Source: Cyanobacteriota bacterium (lineage in GTDB: Bacteria; Acidobacteriota; Vicinamibacteria; Vicinamibacterales; UBA2999). From it: DNA of 64,000 bases. Each line of letters opens with the position of its first letter. Position 1 is the stretch's first letter. Below the pieces are notes generated by a model that was not told the DNA's origin, did not search any database, and saw only the letters and a program-made list of their open reading frames with translations. The stretch is from contig JAIEMQ010000003.1 of NCBI GenBank assembly GCA_019752015.1, forward strand, positions 1-64,000. Reading direction: 5' to 3'. Positions 25,685 to 37,862 of the stretch are shown piece after piece. The position numbers and the translations under genes are program-made.

Positions 25685-27577
25685 TCAGAATTTGACGGTG
25701 AGGCCGCCGACAAGACGCTTCGGCGGACGAACGACGAGGATCTCGTCGTAGGCGGAGGTGTTGGCGAGCGATTCGTGGAACAGGTTGCGGACGCCGACGA
25801 GCATTTCCCACTGCGAGGCGCGGAAGTTCATGAACGGCAGCGCCTGGTTCACTTGCAGATCGAACCGCGCGCCGAACGCCGGCGCGATCGCGTTGCGATC
25901 CGGCGCCGCGAATGCGGTGTTCAACTTGTAGAGCACGACGACGCGCGTGGCGGAGTACGGAATCTCCGTTTCGAGCGACGTGGTCACGTCGTGGATGCGC
26001 TCGGTTGCCGGACGCACCGCCGACGGAATGAAGCGCGCCAGCACCGCGAACTCGAGCGGCTCCGCGCGATCGGTCCAGTTCGCCGTGGCCACCGAGTAAT
26101 CGACCGAGCCGCGGATGTTGTCAGCAAGCGCATGCGTGAAGGTGACGCCGGCGCCGCGCACGCTGGCGTCGCCGGCGGCGCCGACATAGTAATGACCGAG
26201 CGACGCGGCGTCGTTGCGGCGCAGGCCGAACACCGTCACCGTCTGATCGTCGATGCGCTGCTCGAAGCCGCGCACCGCGATGGTGGCGCCGTTCATCACG
26301 CGCTCGATCGCGAACTCGTAGTTCTGCAGCGTCTGCGGACGCATCCCCGTCTTCGAGATCGGCGAGAACGTGCGCTGCGGCGGCAGGTATGCGGCGCTCG
26401 ACGGCGGAATGAACTCTTCGGCGCCCGGCGCGCTGACATGCCGCGACGCCGACGCGCGCATGCGCCATGATTTCGCCGGCGAGAACGTCGCGCTGACGCT
26501 CGGGCTGAAGTTCGCGTTGCGGTCCATGTAGTCGTAGCGCGCGTAGCTGCCGCCGTAGCTCACCGCAATGTAGCGCGAGATTTGCCACTCGTCGTACGCG
26601 AACACCGACCCGACGTTGCGCGCCGTGTCGGAGAGCGCGCCGAGCGCGACGGTGTTGCCGCCTTCGTACCGCTGCAGGCTGTAGGACATCCCGAATCGAT
26701 AACGATGCGGCACCTGCGCCTTGACGACGTAGCTGCCGGCGAGCATCCACGAGCTGAGATCGCTCTGGTTCATCGCGGCGCGGACGTTCCAGTCGCCGTG
26801 CGATCCCACCGGGGCGCCGACCGAGAAGAACGCGACGCTGCTGGTGCGATCGAGCTGCAGGAGCTGCAGCGGATTGTCGAACGCGCCGGTCGTCAGCAGG
26901 TTGACCTGGCCGCCGAGCGACATGTCGCTGAAGAGCGACTTCGTGGCACGCATCGAGGTGCCGACCGCGCGGCCCAGGAACTCGAAGGAGTCGGTGATGA
27001 ACCAATCATCATCGTCCGGGATCCGCGCAAGGGTTTGCGCATCGCGCAGCACGCCGCGCTTCACGTGGCGAAGACGCCAGCCGAGCTCGCTCTCATCACG
27101 ATCGCCCATCTTCGACGCCGGCGTGGCGGGCGCGGCGCCGATCGTGGCGACGCCTGCTTCGGCAATACGCGGCGCGATGGCCGCACCTTCCCGCCGCAGC
27201 GTGAACGAAGAAGCGCTCTTCGTGGACGGCCGCACGTTCACCATCGAGCTGCGAGCGGCCAGGAATCCGGTGAGGTGCACGCGGACCAGGTACGGGCCCG
27301 GCGGCAGCTGCCTCAGCGTGTACGAACCGGTCCTGTCGGACACGGCGAAGGCGGTGGTTCCACCGAGCGCGGAGATGACGGCGCCGTCGAGCGGCAGGCC
27401 ACCCTCGTCAGTGACTTTGCCCTCGATGAATCCGGTATCGGCCGCGGCGATGATGGTGACGGGCTTGAACGTTCCGACTGAGGGCGGACGCTTCACGGTC
27501 TGGGCGGCGGCATACGTCGAGTGCAATGCCGCGAGGCATAGCACGATCGGTCCGATCAGGCGACTGGGGGTCCGCAT
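25685..27577 (-). CDS. TonB-receptor-like outer-membrane beta-barrel with carboxypeptidase-regulatory domain
   Basis: 630 residues with a signal peptide (ending TYAAAQ). Residues 48-125 are a CarboxypepD_reg-like domain (IEGKVTDEGGLPLDGAVISALGG, PPGPYLVRVHLTGF). After about residue 165 the sequence is beta-barrel-like, with alternating aromatic strands and a terminal GGLTVKF ending in Phe as outer-membrane proteins do. A clear plug domain and TonB box are not visible, and the barrel is shorter than in standard TonB receptors. It may be a plug-less relative. The substrate is unknown. Confidence 0.75.
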   Translation of the reverse strand: MRTPSRLIGPIVLCLAALHSTYAAAQTVKRPPSVGTFKPVTIIAAADTGFIEGKVTDEGGLPLDGAVISALGGTTAFAVSDRTGSYTLRQLPPGPYLVRVHLTGFLAARSSMVNVRPSTKSASSFTLRREGAAIAPRIAEAGVATIGAAPATPASKMGDRDESELGWRLRHVKRGVLRDAQTLARIPDDDDWFITDSFEFLGRAVGTSMRATKSLFSDMSLGGQVNLLTTGAFDNPLQLLQLDRTSSVAFFSVGAPVGSHGDWNVRAAMNQSDLSSWMLAGSYVVKAQVPHRYRFGMSYSLQRYEGGNTVALGALSDTARNVGSVFAYDEWQISRYIAVSYGGSYARYDYMDRNANFSPSVSATFSPAKSWRMRASASRHVSAPGAEEFIPPSSAAYLPPQRTFSPISKTGMRPQTLQNYEFAIERVMNGATIAVRGFEQRIDDQTVTVFGLRRNDAASLGHYYVGAAGDASVRGAGVTFTHALADNIRGSVDYSVATANWTDRAEPLEFAVLARFIPSAVRPATERIHDVTTSLETEIPYSATRVVVLYKLNTAFAAPDRNAIAPAFGARFDLQVNQALPFMNFRASQWEMLVGVRNLFHESLANTSAYDEILVVRPPKRLVGGLTVKF

Positions 27578-27586
27578 CCAGTTCTT

Positions 27587-27625
27587 TAGACGCCGCCTGC
27601 CCCCAAAAGGGGCAGGCAGGTCTAA
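27587..27625. repeat. Two-level palindrome before the barrel gene
   Basis: Outer arms TTAGAC and GTCTAA enclose inner arms GCCTGCCCC and GGGGCAGGC around AAAA. It lies 10 bp upstream of the barrel gene start (minus strand). No T tract follows on that strand, so it is REP-like or a leader hairpin, not an obvious terminator. Confidence 0.65.
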
Positions 27626-27644
27626 TTGAGTTTACGCCTTTTTA

Positions 27645-27680
27645 CCGGTTCCCGGATCCCGGCTCCCGGCTCCCGGTTTT
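27645..27680. repeat. CCGGNTC heptamer array after the 337-residue secreted protein gene
   Basis: CCGGTTC, CCGGATC, CCGGCTC twice and CCGGTTT. On the minus strand it starts directly after the TAG stop at 27681-27683. It is the same family as 12435-12471 (opposite strand) and 30596-30630. Confidence 0.88.
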
Positions 27681-28694
27681 CTAGCCCTTGACGGTGAACT
27701 TGATGTCCTGGGACAGCACCTTGTTGTTGTTCGCCTTGTCCGTGATCTTCACGTTCAGGCGATAGCTGCCCTCTGCGAACGACGCCAGCGGGACGGTAAT
27801 GCCGCCCGGGACCGGGAACTTCGCCGGGTCGAACTGCGGCGGCAGGTTGGCGGCGTTGGCCGTCTGCGGGTTGGTCTTGTTGAAGAACTTCTCGCCGGTG
27901 CCCTCGACCTTGTGGAACTCGTATTCGAGGAGCAGGTTCGGCTTGCCGGACGCGTCGAGGCCGGAGTTGTAGACCTGGAAGAAGATCGAAAGCTCGTCGG
28001 CCTTCTTGAATTCCATGTCCGGCGCGGGCAGCAGCTCCTGCATGCCGAACACGAACGGGCGTTCGCGCGCCTCGTCCTGACTCGGCGGCGCGCTCAGCAT
28101 ATTCACCTTGTCGGCGACGAGGATCGTGCTCGTGGCGAGCTCACCGTTGTAGAAGTCCGGCACGGTGACCTGCGTCTTCAGCACGCCCATCTTCGGCACG
28201 GCGTTCTTCGGGGCCTTCTCGGGGAGGCGCTCCTTGAATGCAATGTAAACGTCGTAGGTGCCGGCGGTGGCCATGAACACGCGGTTGAGCTTGACGCGGC
28301 TCTCGCTGCCCAGCGCCGCGGCGGGGATGAAATGAATGTCGTCCCACGGATATTCGACCTTCTTGGCTTTCGGGTCGGGCGTGGCGGCCGGGTTGACAAC
28401 GCGGACGTACATGGCGGCATCGGTCTTCGGCGCGTTGTTGACGGTAAGCACGAACGGCACGAAGGTGCGCTGCTCCTGCGACTTCATGAAGAAGGGTTCG
28501 AGCGTCATGGTGATATCGGTCGGCGCCGGCTGGCCGGCCATCACGCCATCGACGAGCTTGACGACCTGCTCGATTTCCTGCTGCTCCTGCTTGCTGCGCT
28601 TCTGAGGCTTCTGCCCCGGCGCCTGAGCTGCCGCAAACGTTACGGAAACCACCAGCGCGACCACCACTGCCATCGCACGCCGAATTGCCATCAT
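27681..28694 (-). CDS. Secreted protein of unknown function
   Basis: 337 residues with a signal peptide (ending VTFAAAQA). The N-terminal mature part is Lys/Gln-rich, and the rest is beta-rich with two Ig-like halves. The C-terminal half (LPAPDMEFKKADELSIFFQVYN, SFAEGSYRLNVKITDK) resembles the C-terminal beta domain of acidobacterial GWxTD-type proteins, but no GWxTD motif is present. It lies 100 bp upstream of the barrel gene on the same strand, so they may be co-transcribed. Confidence 0.65.
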   Translation of the reverse strand: MMAIRRAMAVVVALVVSVTFAAAQAPGQKPQKRSKQEQQEIEQVVKLVDGVMAGQPAPTDITMTLEPFFMKSQEQRTFVPFVLTVNNAPKTDAAMYVRVVNPAATPDPKAKKVEYPWDDIHFIPAAALGSESRVKLNRVFMATAGTYDVYIAFKERLPEKAPKNAVPKMGVLKTQVTVPDFYNGELATSTILVADKVNMLSAPPSQDEARERPFVFGMQELLPAPDMEFKKADELSIFFQVYNSGLDASGKPNLLLEYEFHKVEGTGEKFFNKTNPQTANAANLPPQFDPAKFPVPGGITVPLASFAEGSYRLNVKITDKANNNKVLSQDIKFTVKG

Positions 28695-28719
28695 GGAACT
28701 CCCCTTATGCCGCGTTTTT

Positions 28720-28747
28720 TTGCCTTCTGCCTTGTGCCTTCTGCCTT
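28720..28747. repeat. Four-copy YTGCCTT (AAGGCAR) array in a divergent promoter region
   Basis: TTGCCTT, CTGCCTT, GTGCCTT and CTGCCTT. It lies between the start of the minus-strand secreted protein (28694) and glgC (plus), so it falls in the leader of the former. On the minus strand it reads as purine-rich AAGGCAR. Confidence 0.88.
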
Positions 28748-28854
28748 TCGCAGGCGCCGCAGATCAACCGATCATAGGGGTCTGCACGACCCAAGTCAAA
28801 CACTCTAAATCGTTGCAACCGTAGAGGCTTAGAGCGAATAAACGGTTACATCTG

Positions 28855-30146
28855 GTGATATGTTTTTCAGGCGTGATTGGCGATGACGTCCTCGTGATCG
28901 TGCTCGCCGGCGGCGCGGGCGAACGGCTCGCGCCGTTGACGCGCGAACGCGCGAAGCCCGCGGTCTATTTCGGCGGGCCGTATCGCATCATCGATTTCGT
29001 CCTGAGCAACTGCATCAACTCCGGGCTGCGGCACATCTTCATCGCCACGCAGTACAAATCGCTCTCGCTCAACCGGCACATTCGTCAAGGGTGGACGGTC
29101 GTGTCCGAGGAGCTCGGCGAGTTCATCGAGATCCTGCCGCCGCAGAAGCGTGTCGGCGAGCACTGGTATCAGGGCACGGCCGACGCCGTGTATCAGAACC
29201 TCTACTCGATCATCCGCGAGGGTCCGCGCTACGTGGTGGTGCTCGCGGGCGATCACGTTTACAAGATGGACTACCAGAAGATGCTCCGTTTCCACCAGGA
29301 CATGGCGGCGGAGGTCACGCTGGCGGCGATCGAAGTGCCGATCGAAGACGGCCATCGCTTCGGCATTGTCGCGCTGGACGAGCGCGAGAAGGTCACCGGC
29401 TTCCTGGAGAAGCCCGCCAATCCGCCGGCGATGCCGGGACAGCCCGGACTCGCCATGGCGTCGATGGGCATTTACGTCTTCGACAGCGACGTGCTGATCA
29501 AGGCGCTCGAAGAAGACGCCGCCGATCCGGCGAGCCATCACGACTTCGGCAAGAACATCATTCCCTCGCTGATTGGCCACGGCCGCACCTACGCCTACGC
29601 GTTCTACGACGAGAACAAGAAGTCGGCGAAGTACTGGCGCGACGTCGGCACCATCGACGCGTATTACGAAGCGCAGATGGATCTGTGCGGCGTCAATCCG
29701 GAGTTCAACATGTACGACCCGGAGTGGCCGCTGCGCACCTACATGCCGCAGGCGCCGCCGGCGAAGTTCGTGTTCGCGGAAGACGCGCGGCGCGGCGAGG
29801 CGCGCGACTCGCTGGTGTCGCAGGGCTGCATCGTGTCGGGCAGCCGGATTTACGGCAGCATCCTCTGCCCGAACGTGCGCGTGCACAGCTTCTGCACGGT
29901 GGAGGATTCGATCCTGATGCCCGGAGTGCGCGTCGGGCGCCACGCGCGGATCCGCAAGGCGATTATCGATCGCGACCTCGACATCCCGCGCGGCGCGCTG
30001 ATTGGATTCAATCCCGAGGAAGACGCGCGCCGGCATACCGTTTCCGAAAACGGCGTCGTCGTCGTCGCCGCGGGCGATGAGCCGTACGTCACGGCCATCA
30101 ATGAAGCGGCTCTCAGACTCGAAGCAGAGGCGGATCGTAGAGGCTA

Positions 30147-30147
<1 letters not shown>
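28855..30147 (+). CDS. glgC: Glucose-1-phosphate adenylyltransferase
   Basis: Makes ADP-glucose from ATP and glucose-1-phosphate, the committed step to glycogen. Family marks: VLAGGAGERLAPLTRERAKPAV, YRIIDFVLSNCINSGL, WYQGTADAVYQNL, and GIYVFDSDVL; the C-terminal half has the left-handed beta-helix. 430 residues is normal. GTG 28855 and GTG 28873 are both possible; the shorter one fits family N-termini better. No other glg gene is adjacent; eno follows after a 42-bp tandem array. Confidence 0.93.
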
Positions 30148-31524
<1,377 letters not shown>

Positions 31525-31528
31525 CTCG

Positions 31529-32278
31529 ATGTACAAACTCGTTTTGCTTCGCCACGGTGAGTCAACCTGGAACAAAGAGAATCGTTTCACGGGTTGGACC
31601 GATGTCGATCTCACCGGGAAGGGACGCGCCGAAGCGCGCGAAGCGGGCCGCCTGCTGAAAGCCGGCGGCTTTGCATTCGACTTCGTTTACACATCGCTGT
31701 TGAAGCGGGCGATCTGGACGAGCGTGCTGGCTCTCGACGAGCTCGATCAGCTGTGGCTGCCGGTCGAGCGCGACTGGCGGTTGAACGAGCGCCACTACGG
31801 CGCCCTGCAGGGACTCAACAAGGCGGAGACGGCGGCCAAACACGGCGAGGATCAAGTGAAGATCTGGCGCCGCGCTTACGCGATTGCACCGCCGCCGCTG
31901 ACGAGCGACGACCCGCGGCATCCATCACGCGATCCACGTTACAAGAATCTTCCACAGTCGGATCTGCCGCTGACCGAATCGCTGAAAGATACGGTCGCGC
32001 GCTTTCTTCCGTACTGGCACGAGTCGATCGCGCCGCGGATCAAATCCGGCGAGCGCGTGATGATCGCCGCGCACGGCAACTCGCTTCGCGCGCTCGTGAA
32101 GTTTCTCGATAACATCTCCGACGAAGCCATTGTCGAGCTGAACATCCCGACGGGAGTTCCGCTCGTGTACGAGCTCGATGCGTCGCTCAAACCCCTGAAG
32201 AACTACTACTTGGGCGACCCGGAAGCGGCCCGGAAGGCCGCCGCGGCGGTTGCCAATCAGGGAAAGCCCGGCCGTTGA
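31529..32278 (+). CDS. gpmA: 2,3-bisphosphoglycerate-dependent phosphoglycerate mutase
   Basis: Interconverts 3- and 2-phosphoglycerate, the step before enolase. The catalytic histidine is in [32 protein letters not shown] and [12 protein letters not shown] are further family motifs. 249 residues fits. It follows eno by 22 bp, so the two glycolytic steps are probably co-transcribed. Confidence 0.95.
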   Translation: MYKLVLLRHGESTWNKENRFTGWTDVDLTGKGRAEAREAGRLLKAGGFAFDFVYTSLLKRAIWTSVLALDELDQLWLPVERDWRLNERHYGALQGLNKAETAAKHGEDQVKIWRRAYAIAPPPLTSDDPRHPSRDPRYKNLPQSDLPLTESLKDTVARFLPYWHESIAPRIKSGERVMIAAHGNSLRALVKFLDNISDEAIVELNIPTGVPLVYELDASLKPLKNYYLGDPEAARKAAAAVANQGKPGR

Positions 32279-32335
32279 TTGTCCTTTGTCATCCGCCCAA
32301 GTTACAGAAAAAGCACAACTTATAGCGTTCTTCCC

Positions 32336-32364
32336 TTGACAGGACCCTAGGCGAACCGTAGAAT
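32336..32364 (+). promoter_or_regulatory. Sigma-70-type promoter, TTGACA-N17-TAGAAT
   Basis: A perfect -35 (32336-32341), a 17-bp spacer and a -10 with five of six matches (32359-32364). Transcription would start near 32371. It drives the short reading frame at 32442 and the 107-residue gene at 32501. Confidence 0.8.
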
Positions 32365-32441
32365 GCTCGCGGTTTTCCCAAAAGAATCGCCCGCCTGATG
32401 ACGATTTGCGCTGATGTGCCGCCGACCGCCAGGGAGGTCTC

Positions 32442-32516
32442 ATGTCAGCCGCTGCCGACGGTCCCAGCCGCTTGGCGCATAAAACGGAGGGAGCCGTCCT
32501 ATGGATGACGTCGTAA
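32442..32516 (+). CDS. Possible 24-residue leader peptide
   Basis: ATG 32442 follows a strong AGGGAGGT site by 3 bp and reads to TAA at 32514-32516. It overlaps the start of the next gene by 16 bp in another frame. The peptide (MSAAADGPSRLAHKTEG start) has no recognisable feature. It may couple or tune translation of the next gene. Confidence 0.45.
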   Translation: MSAAADGPSRLAHKTEGAVLWMTS

Positions 32517-32824
32517 ACCGGTTCGCGCGTGAGCTGGCCGACTCAATTGCCGCCGCCGTTTCGGAGAGCGCGGAAGTCGAGGCCTGCCGCGAGCGCGCCC
32601 GGGCTGCCGGGTACGAGATGAAAGTGAATCTCGAAGCCGTCGTCGGTTTCGTCAACCGCGGACAGCCCCAGACCGAAGGCGCGGACGCCGCGGCCAGGGG
32701 GGGCGTGCCGGCGTCGAAGGCGCTCGTGCCCCGCAAGCCGTTCGACATGACGGTGAACGATCGCCGCTTTCTGCGCTCCCTGAGGATCGCCGCGGAAGAG
32801 GTGAAGGTCGAAGAAGCGAATTAG
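32501..32824 (+). CDS. Hypothetical protein, 107 residues
   Basis: A small soluble protein, helical and charged at the start (VVNRFARELADSIAAAVSES), with a conserved-looking end (PRKPFDMTVNDRRFLRSLRIAAEE). A GGAGGGAG site precedes ATG 32501 by about 10 bp, and it has its own strong promoter. I do not recognise a known domain. Its stop lies at the start of a palindrome that could end transcription. Confidence 0.7.
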   Translation: MDDVVNRFARELADSIAAAVSESAEVEACRERARAAGYEMKVNLEAVVGFVNRGQPQTEGADAAARGGVPASKALVPRKPFDMTVNDRRFLRSLRIAAEEVKVEEAN

Positions 32825-32844
32825 GCGGGACTGAAGTCCCGCCT
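32823..32844. repeat. AGGCGGGACT palindrome, second copy
   Basis: AGGCGGGACT, GA, AGTCCCGCCT followed by CTCTACAA. It begins inside the TAG stop of the 107-residue gene and ends 13 bp before the mutase start. Near-identical to 21069-21090. Confidence 0.85.
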
Positions 32845-32857
32845 CTACAATCAACCC

Positions 32858-34407
<1,550 letters not shown>

Positions 34408-34408
<1 letters not shown>

Positions 34409-35214
34409 TGGAGCCGCTCCTCAAAGTCGAAAACCTGAAAACGGTGTTCGGGCCGGTCGTGGCCGTGAACGACGTGTCGTTCGAGCTGCGCAAGGGTGAG
34501 ACGCTCGGACTGGTCGGCGAATCCGGCAGCGGCAAGTCGGTGACCGCGTTTTCGATCATTCGTCTCGTCCAGGAGCCCGGCGAGATTGTCAGCGGCAGGA
34601 TTCACTTCCAGGGCAGGGACCTGCTCGCTCTGTCGGAAGAGGAAATGCGACGGGTTCGCGGCGCCGGGATCGGATTCGTGTTCCAGGAGCCGATGGCTGC
34701 GCTCAATCCGGTGATGAAAGTGGGCGCGCACATTGCGGAGGCGCTGCTGGTGCACGGGCTCGCGTCGCGAGCCGACGCGCGCGGACGCGCCATTGAGCTG
34801 CTGCGGGCGGTGAAGATCGTCGATCCCGAACGGCGCGTCGACGACTACCCGCATCAACTGTCCGGCGGCATGCGGCAGCGCGTGATGATGGCGATCGCGC
34901 TGGCGTGCCGGCCGCCGCTCGTCATTGCCGACGAGCCCACGACCGCGCTGGACGTGACGGTGCAGGCGCAGATCCTCGATCTGCTGCGCGAGATGAAGCG
35001 GGCGTTCGATCTGTCGCTGTTGCTCATTACGCATGACTTCGGCGTGATCGCGGAGACCGCCGATCGCGTGGCGGTGATGTATCGCGGCCAGATCGTCGAA
35101 CAGGGACCGGTGCGCGACATCCTGCGCAACCCGCAACATCCCTATACACGCGGCCTGCTCGACTCGATTCCCGGCGGGGAGCCCGGCACCCGCCTCCGCG
35201 GAGTATCGATCTGA
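34408..35214 (+). CDS. Oligopeptide/dipeptide ABC transporter ATP-binding protein (OppD/DppD type)
   Basis: This 268-residue ATPase has Walker [11 protein letters not shown], signature [15 protein letters not shown], Walker [13 protein letters not shown] and the C-terminal [16 protein letters not shown] segment of the Opp/Dpp group. It should energise peptide uptake together with the next gene. No permease or binding protein is adjacent. The TGATG overlap at both ends shows tight translational coupling. Confidence 0.93.
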
Positions 35215-36092
35215 TGCCGCTCGTCGAAGTCTGCAACCTCGTCAAGCACTTCGAGCGCGGCGGCGGTCTGTTCCGCGAGAAGACGATCGTGCGCGCGGTG
35301 GACGACGTGAGCTTTTCGGTTGATGAGGGCGAGACCTTCGCGCTGGTCGGCGAATCGGGCAGCGGCAAGAGCACGACCGGCCGCTGCATGCTGCGGCTGA
35401 TCGAGCCGACGTCGGGCGAGGTGACGTTCCGCGGCGAGAACGTGCTGGGCTTCTCGAGCGCGCGGATGCGCGCCGCCCGGCGCGACATGCAGATGGTCTT
35501 CCAGGATCCGTATTCGTCGCTCAATCCGAGAATGCGCGCCCGCACCATTGTCGAAGAGCCGCTGGTGATTCACGACATCGGCTCGAAAGCGGAGCGCCGC
35601 GATCGGGTCGCGGATTTGTTCAGGCTGGTCGGCCTCGATCCCGCGCATCTCGAGCGCTATCCGCACGAATTCAGCGGCGGCCAGCGGCAGCGCATCGGGC
35701 TGGCGCGCGCGCTGGCGCTCAATCCGTCGTTCATCATCGCGGACGAACCGGTCTCGGCGCTCGACGTCTCGATCCAGGCGCAGGTGATCAACCTGCTGAT
35801 GGATCTCCAGCAGCAGCTGAAACTCACCTATCTGTTCATTGCGCACGACCTCCGCCTGGTGCGTCACATCTCGAGCCGCACCGCCGTCATGTATCTGGGC
35901 AAGATCGTGGAGATGGGACCTACGGCGGACATTTTCGCCAACCCGCAGCACGCCTATACTCGCGCGTTGTTGTCGGCGGTTCCGGCGCTGGATCCCGATG
36001 CGCCACGGACGCGCATCGAGCTAGACCCCGCGCTGGTCAATCGCGAGGCGCCGCTGCGGCAGATCAGCGAAGGACATTTCGCAGCCATCTAG
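35214..36092 (+). CDS. Oligopeptide/dipeptide ABC transporter ATP-binding protein (OppF/DppF type)
   Basis: A 292-residue partner ATPase: Walker [27 protein letters not shown], signature [15 protein letters not shown], Walker [13 protein letters not shown] and [15 protein letters not shown]. It forms a heterodimer with the preceding gene in the usual OppDF arrangement. The transporter core must be encoded elsewhere. A short CGTCGC/GCGACG hairpin at 36102-36120 may end the transcript. Confidence 0.93.
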   Translation: MPLVEVCNLVKHFERGGGLFREKTIVRAVDDVSFSVDEGETFALVGESGSGKSTTGRCMLRLIEPTSGEVTFRGENVLGFSSARMRAARRDMQMVFQDPYSSLNPRMRARTIVEEPLVIHDIGSKAERRDRVADLFRLVGLDPAHLERYPHEFSGGQRQRIGLARALALNPSFIIADEPVSALDVSIQAQVINLLMDLQQQLKLTYLFIAHDLRLVRHISSRTAVMYLGKIVEMGPTADIFANPQHAYTRALLSAVPALDPDAPRTRIELDPALVNREAPLRQISEGHFAAI

Positions 36093-36151
36093 GTCTAGGA
36101 TCGTCGCGTCACCAGCGACGTCTCCAGCTGTGAGCGGGCGTCGCGGTGCGG

Positions 36152-36157
36152 TACAAT
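36152..36157 (+). promoter_or_regulatory. -10 box of a leaderless promoter (module 1)
   Basis: TACAAT lies exactly 6 bp before ATG 36164, so transcription would begin at or near the start codon. The run TACAATCAAGTCATG nearly matches TACAATCGAGTCGTG at 55445-55459. No good -35 is seen. Confidence 0.6.
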
Positions 36158-36163
36158 CAAGTC

Positions 36164-36391
36164 ATGTCCGAAGCGGCCGCCTCTCGCGCCCTGCACGGTC
36201 TCACGCGCGACCAGCGCGAATGGGCCATCGCATCGGAGCGTTTATGGCAGCGCGCGCATGCGATTGCGCGCCGCGCGCCCCAGGACGACGTCTCGGATCT
36301 CTATCACGCGCTGCGCTGCCTGGCGTTGACTCCATCGCAGCGCCTGGCCGCCGGTCTGCAACGTGGACGTCTTCGCGCTCACCGAGGCTGA
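36164..36391 (+). CDS. Small helical partner of a nucleotidyltransferase (module 1)
   Basis: 75 residues from ATG 36164, all-helical and Arg-rich (LTRDQREWAIASERLWQRAH), ending LTPSQRLAAGLQRGRLRAHRG. There is no ribosome-binding site; a -10 box 6 bp upstream suggests leaderless translation. It overlaps the nucleotidyltransferase gene by 29 bp. In this arrangement the small protein is a candidate antitoxin or activator. Two other small-protein/nucleotidyltransferase pairs lie at 54605 and 55457. Confidence 0.65.
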   Translation: MSEAAASRALHGLTRDQREWAIASERLWQRAHAIARRAPQDDVSDLYHALRCLALTPSQRLAAGLQRGRLRAHRG

Positions 36392-36830
36392 GCGATCCCT
36401 TTTCTCCGCGCTCCGCGAGCGCGGCGTGTCGTATCTGATCGTCGGCCTCGGCGCCGCGGTGCTCGAGGGCGCCCCGGTCGCCACCCAGGATCTCGATCTG
36501 TGGTTCGAACGCATCGACGATGAGCGGATCCGGCTGGCGGCGGCGGATGCCGGCGGCTTCTGGATTCCGGCGTTCGGGATGCGGCCACCGGGATTCGGCG
36601 GCGACGGCCTGGCGCGGATCGACGTGGTCCTGACGGCGCACGGGCTGGAGCCGTTCGCGGTGGAATACCGGCGTGCCGTCGGGCATGTCATCGACGGCGT
36701 GCCGGTGACGGTACTGCCGCTCGATCGGGTGGTGGTCAGCAAGCGCGCGACGAATCGCGCCAAGGATGCCGCCGCAATACCCGCACTCGAGGCGACGCTG
36801 CGGGCGCGCGATCAATCGTCGGATCGGTAA
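36363..36830 (+). CDS. Minimal nucleotidyltransferase (DUF6036/AbiEii-like, module 1)
   Basis: 155 residues. The fold signature reads YLIVGLGAAVLEGAPVATQDLDLWFE: a helix-N-cap Gly loop and a DxD metal pair (DLDL). A later VTVLPLDRVVVSKRATNR gives the lysine-rich strand of such enzymes. Relatives transfer nucleotides to tRNA or proteins and act as toxins (MenT, AbiEii) or as modifying enzymes. Its helical partner overlaps upstream. Its 3' end overlaps a lipocalin remnant on the other strand. Confidence 0.75.
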   Translation: MDVFALTEAERSLFSALRERGVSYLIVGLGAAVLEGAPVATQDLDLWFERIDDERIRLAAADAGGFWIPAFGMRPPGFGGDGLARIDVVLTAHGLEPFAVEYRRAVGHVIDGVPVTVLPLDRVVVSKRATNRAKDAAAIPALEATLRARDQSSDR

Positions 36831-37093
36831 TGCGCCGTCGTCCGGTTGTCGCGCAGCGACAACGTGAGCTGCGAATTGTCAGACGACAACTCGTAATAGC
36901 GCAGCTGCTTCGTTCCCACCCACGACGGATTCGACGAGCCCTCGACGATGTGCGTCAACCGTTCCGCCGGCGGCGTCGGCGGCGATGATTTCGCAGGTGA
37001 CGAGCTCCCATGAGCCGATCAGGCGGTCTTTCACCGACGCCTGAGCAATCAAGGCAGCAGGCAAAAGGCAGAAGGCAAAAATTAGTGCCTTCA

Positions 37094-37094
<1 letters not shown>
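36812..37094 (-). pseudogene. Lipocalin-like secreted protein remnant with internal deletion
   Basis: The N-terminal part reads MKALIFAFCLLPAALIAQ then SVKDRLIGSWELVTCEI, as in lipocalin-like (PF13924-type) proteins. The frame then breaks near the GCCGGCGGAACGG stretch. The expected C-terminus (LTHIVEGSSNPSWVGTKQLRYYELS) continues in another frame to TGA at 36812-36814. About 60-70 central residues are missing. The start overlaps the ABC ATPase stop (TGATG). The signal-peptide core is encoded by an AAGGCAR array. Confidence 0.7.
37051..37078. repeat. Four-copy AAGGCAR array forming a signal-peptide core
   Basis: AAGGCAG, CAGGCAA, AAGGCAG and AAGGCAA. Read on the minus strand it encodes AFCLLPAAL of the lipocalin remnant's signal peptide. 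Confidence 0.88.
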
Positions 37095-37801
<707 letters not shown>

Positions 37802-37824
37802 ATAAGAAGTCTACGCCGATGTTA

Positions 37825-37856
37825 GATCAACAGTTCAACAGATCAACAGTTCAACA
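37825..37856. repeat. Four-copy GWTCAACA array between the J-domain and ABC genes
   Basis: GATCAACA, GTTCAACA, GATCAACA and GTTCAACA. On the minus strand it begins 6 bp after the TAG stop of the J-domain gene and lies in the leader of the ABC gene. Confidence 0.92.
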
Positions 37857-37862
37857 GATTCA

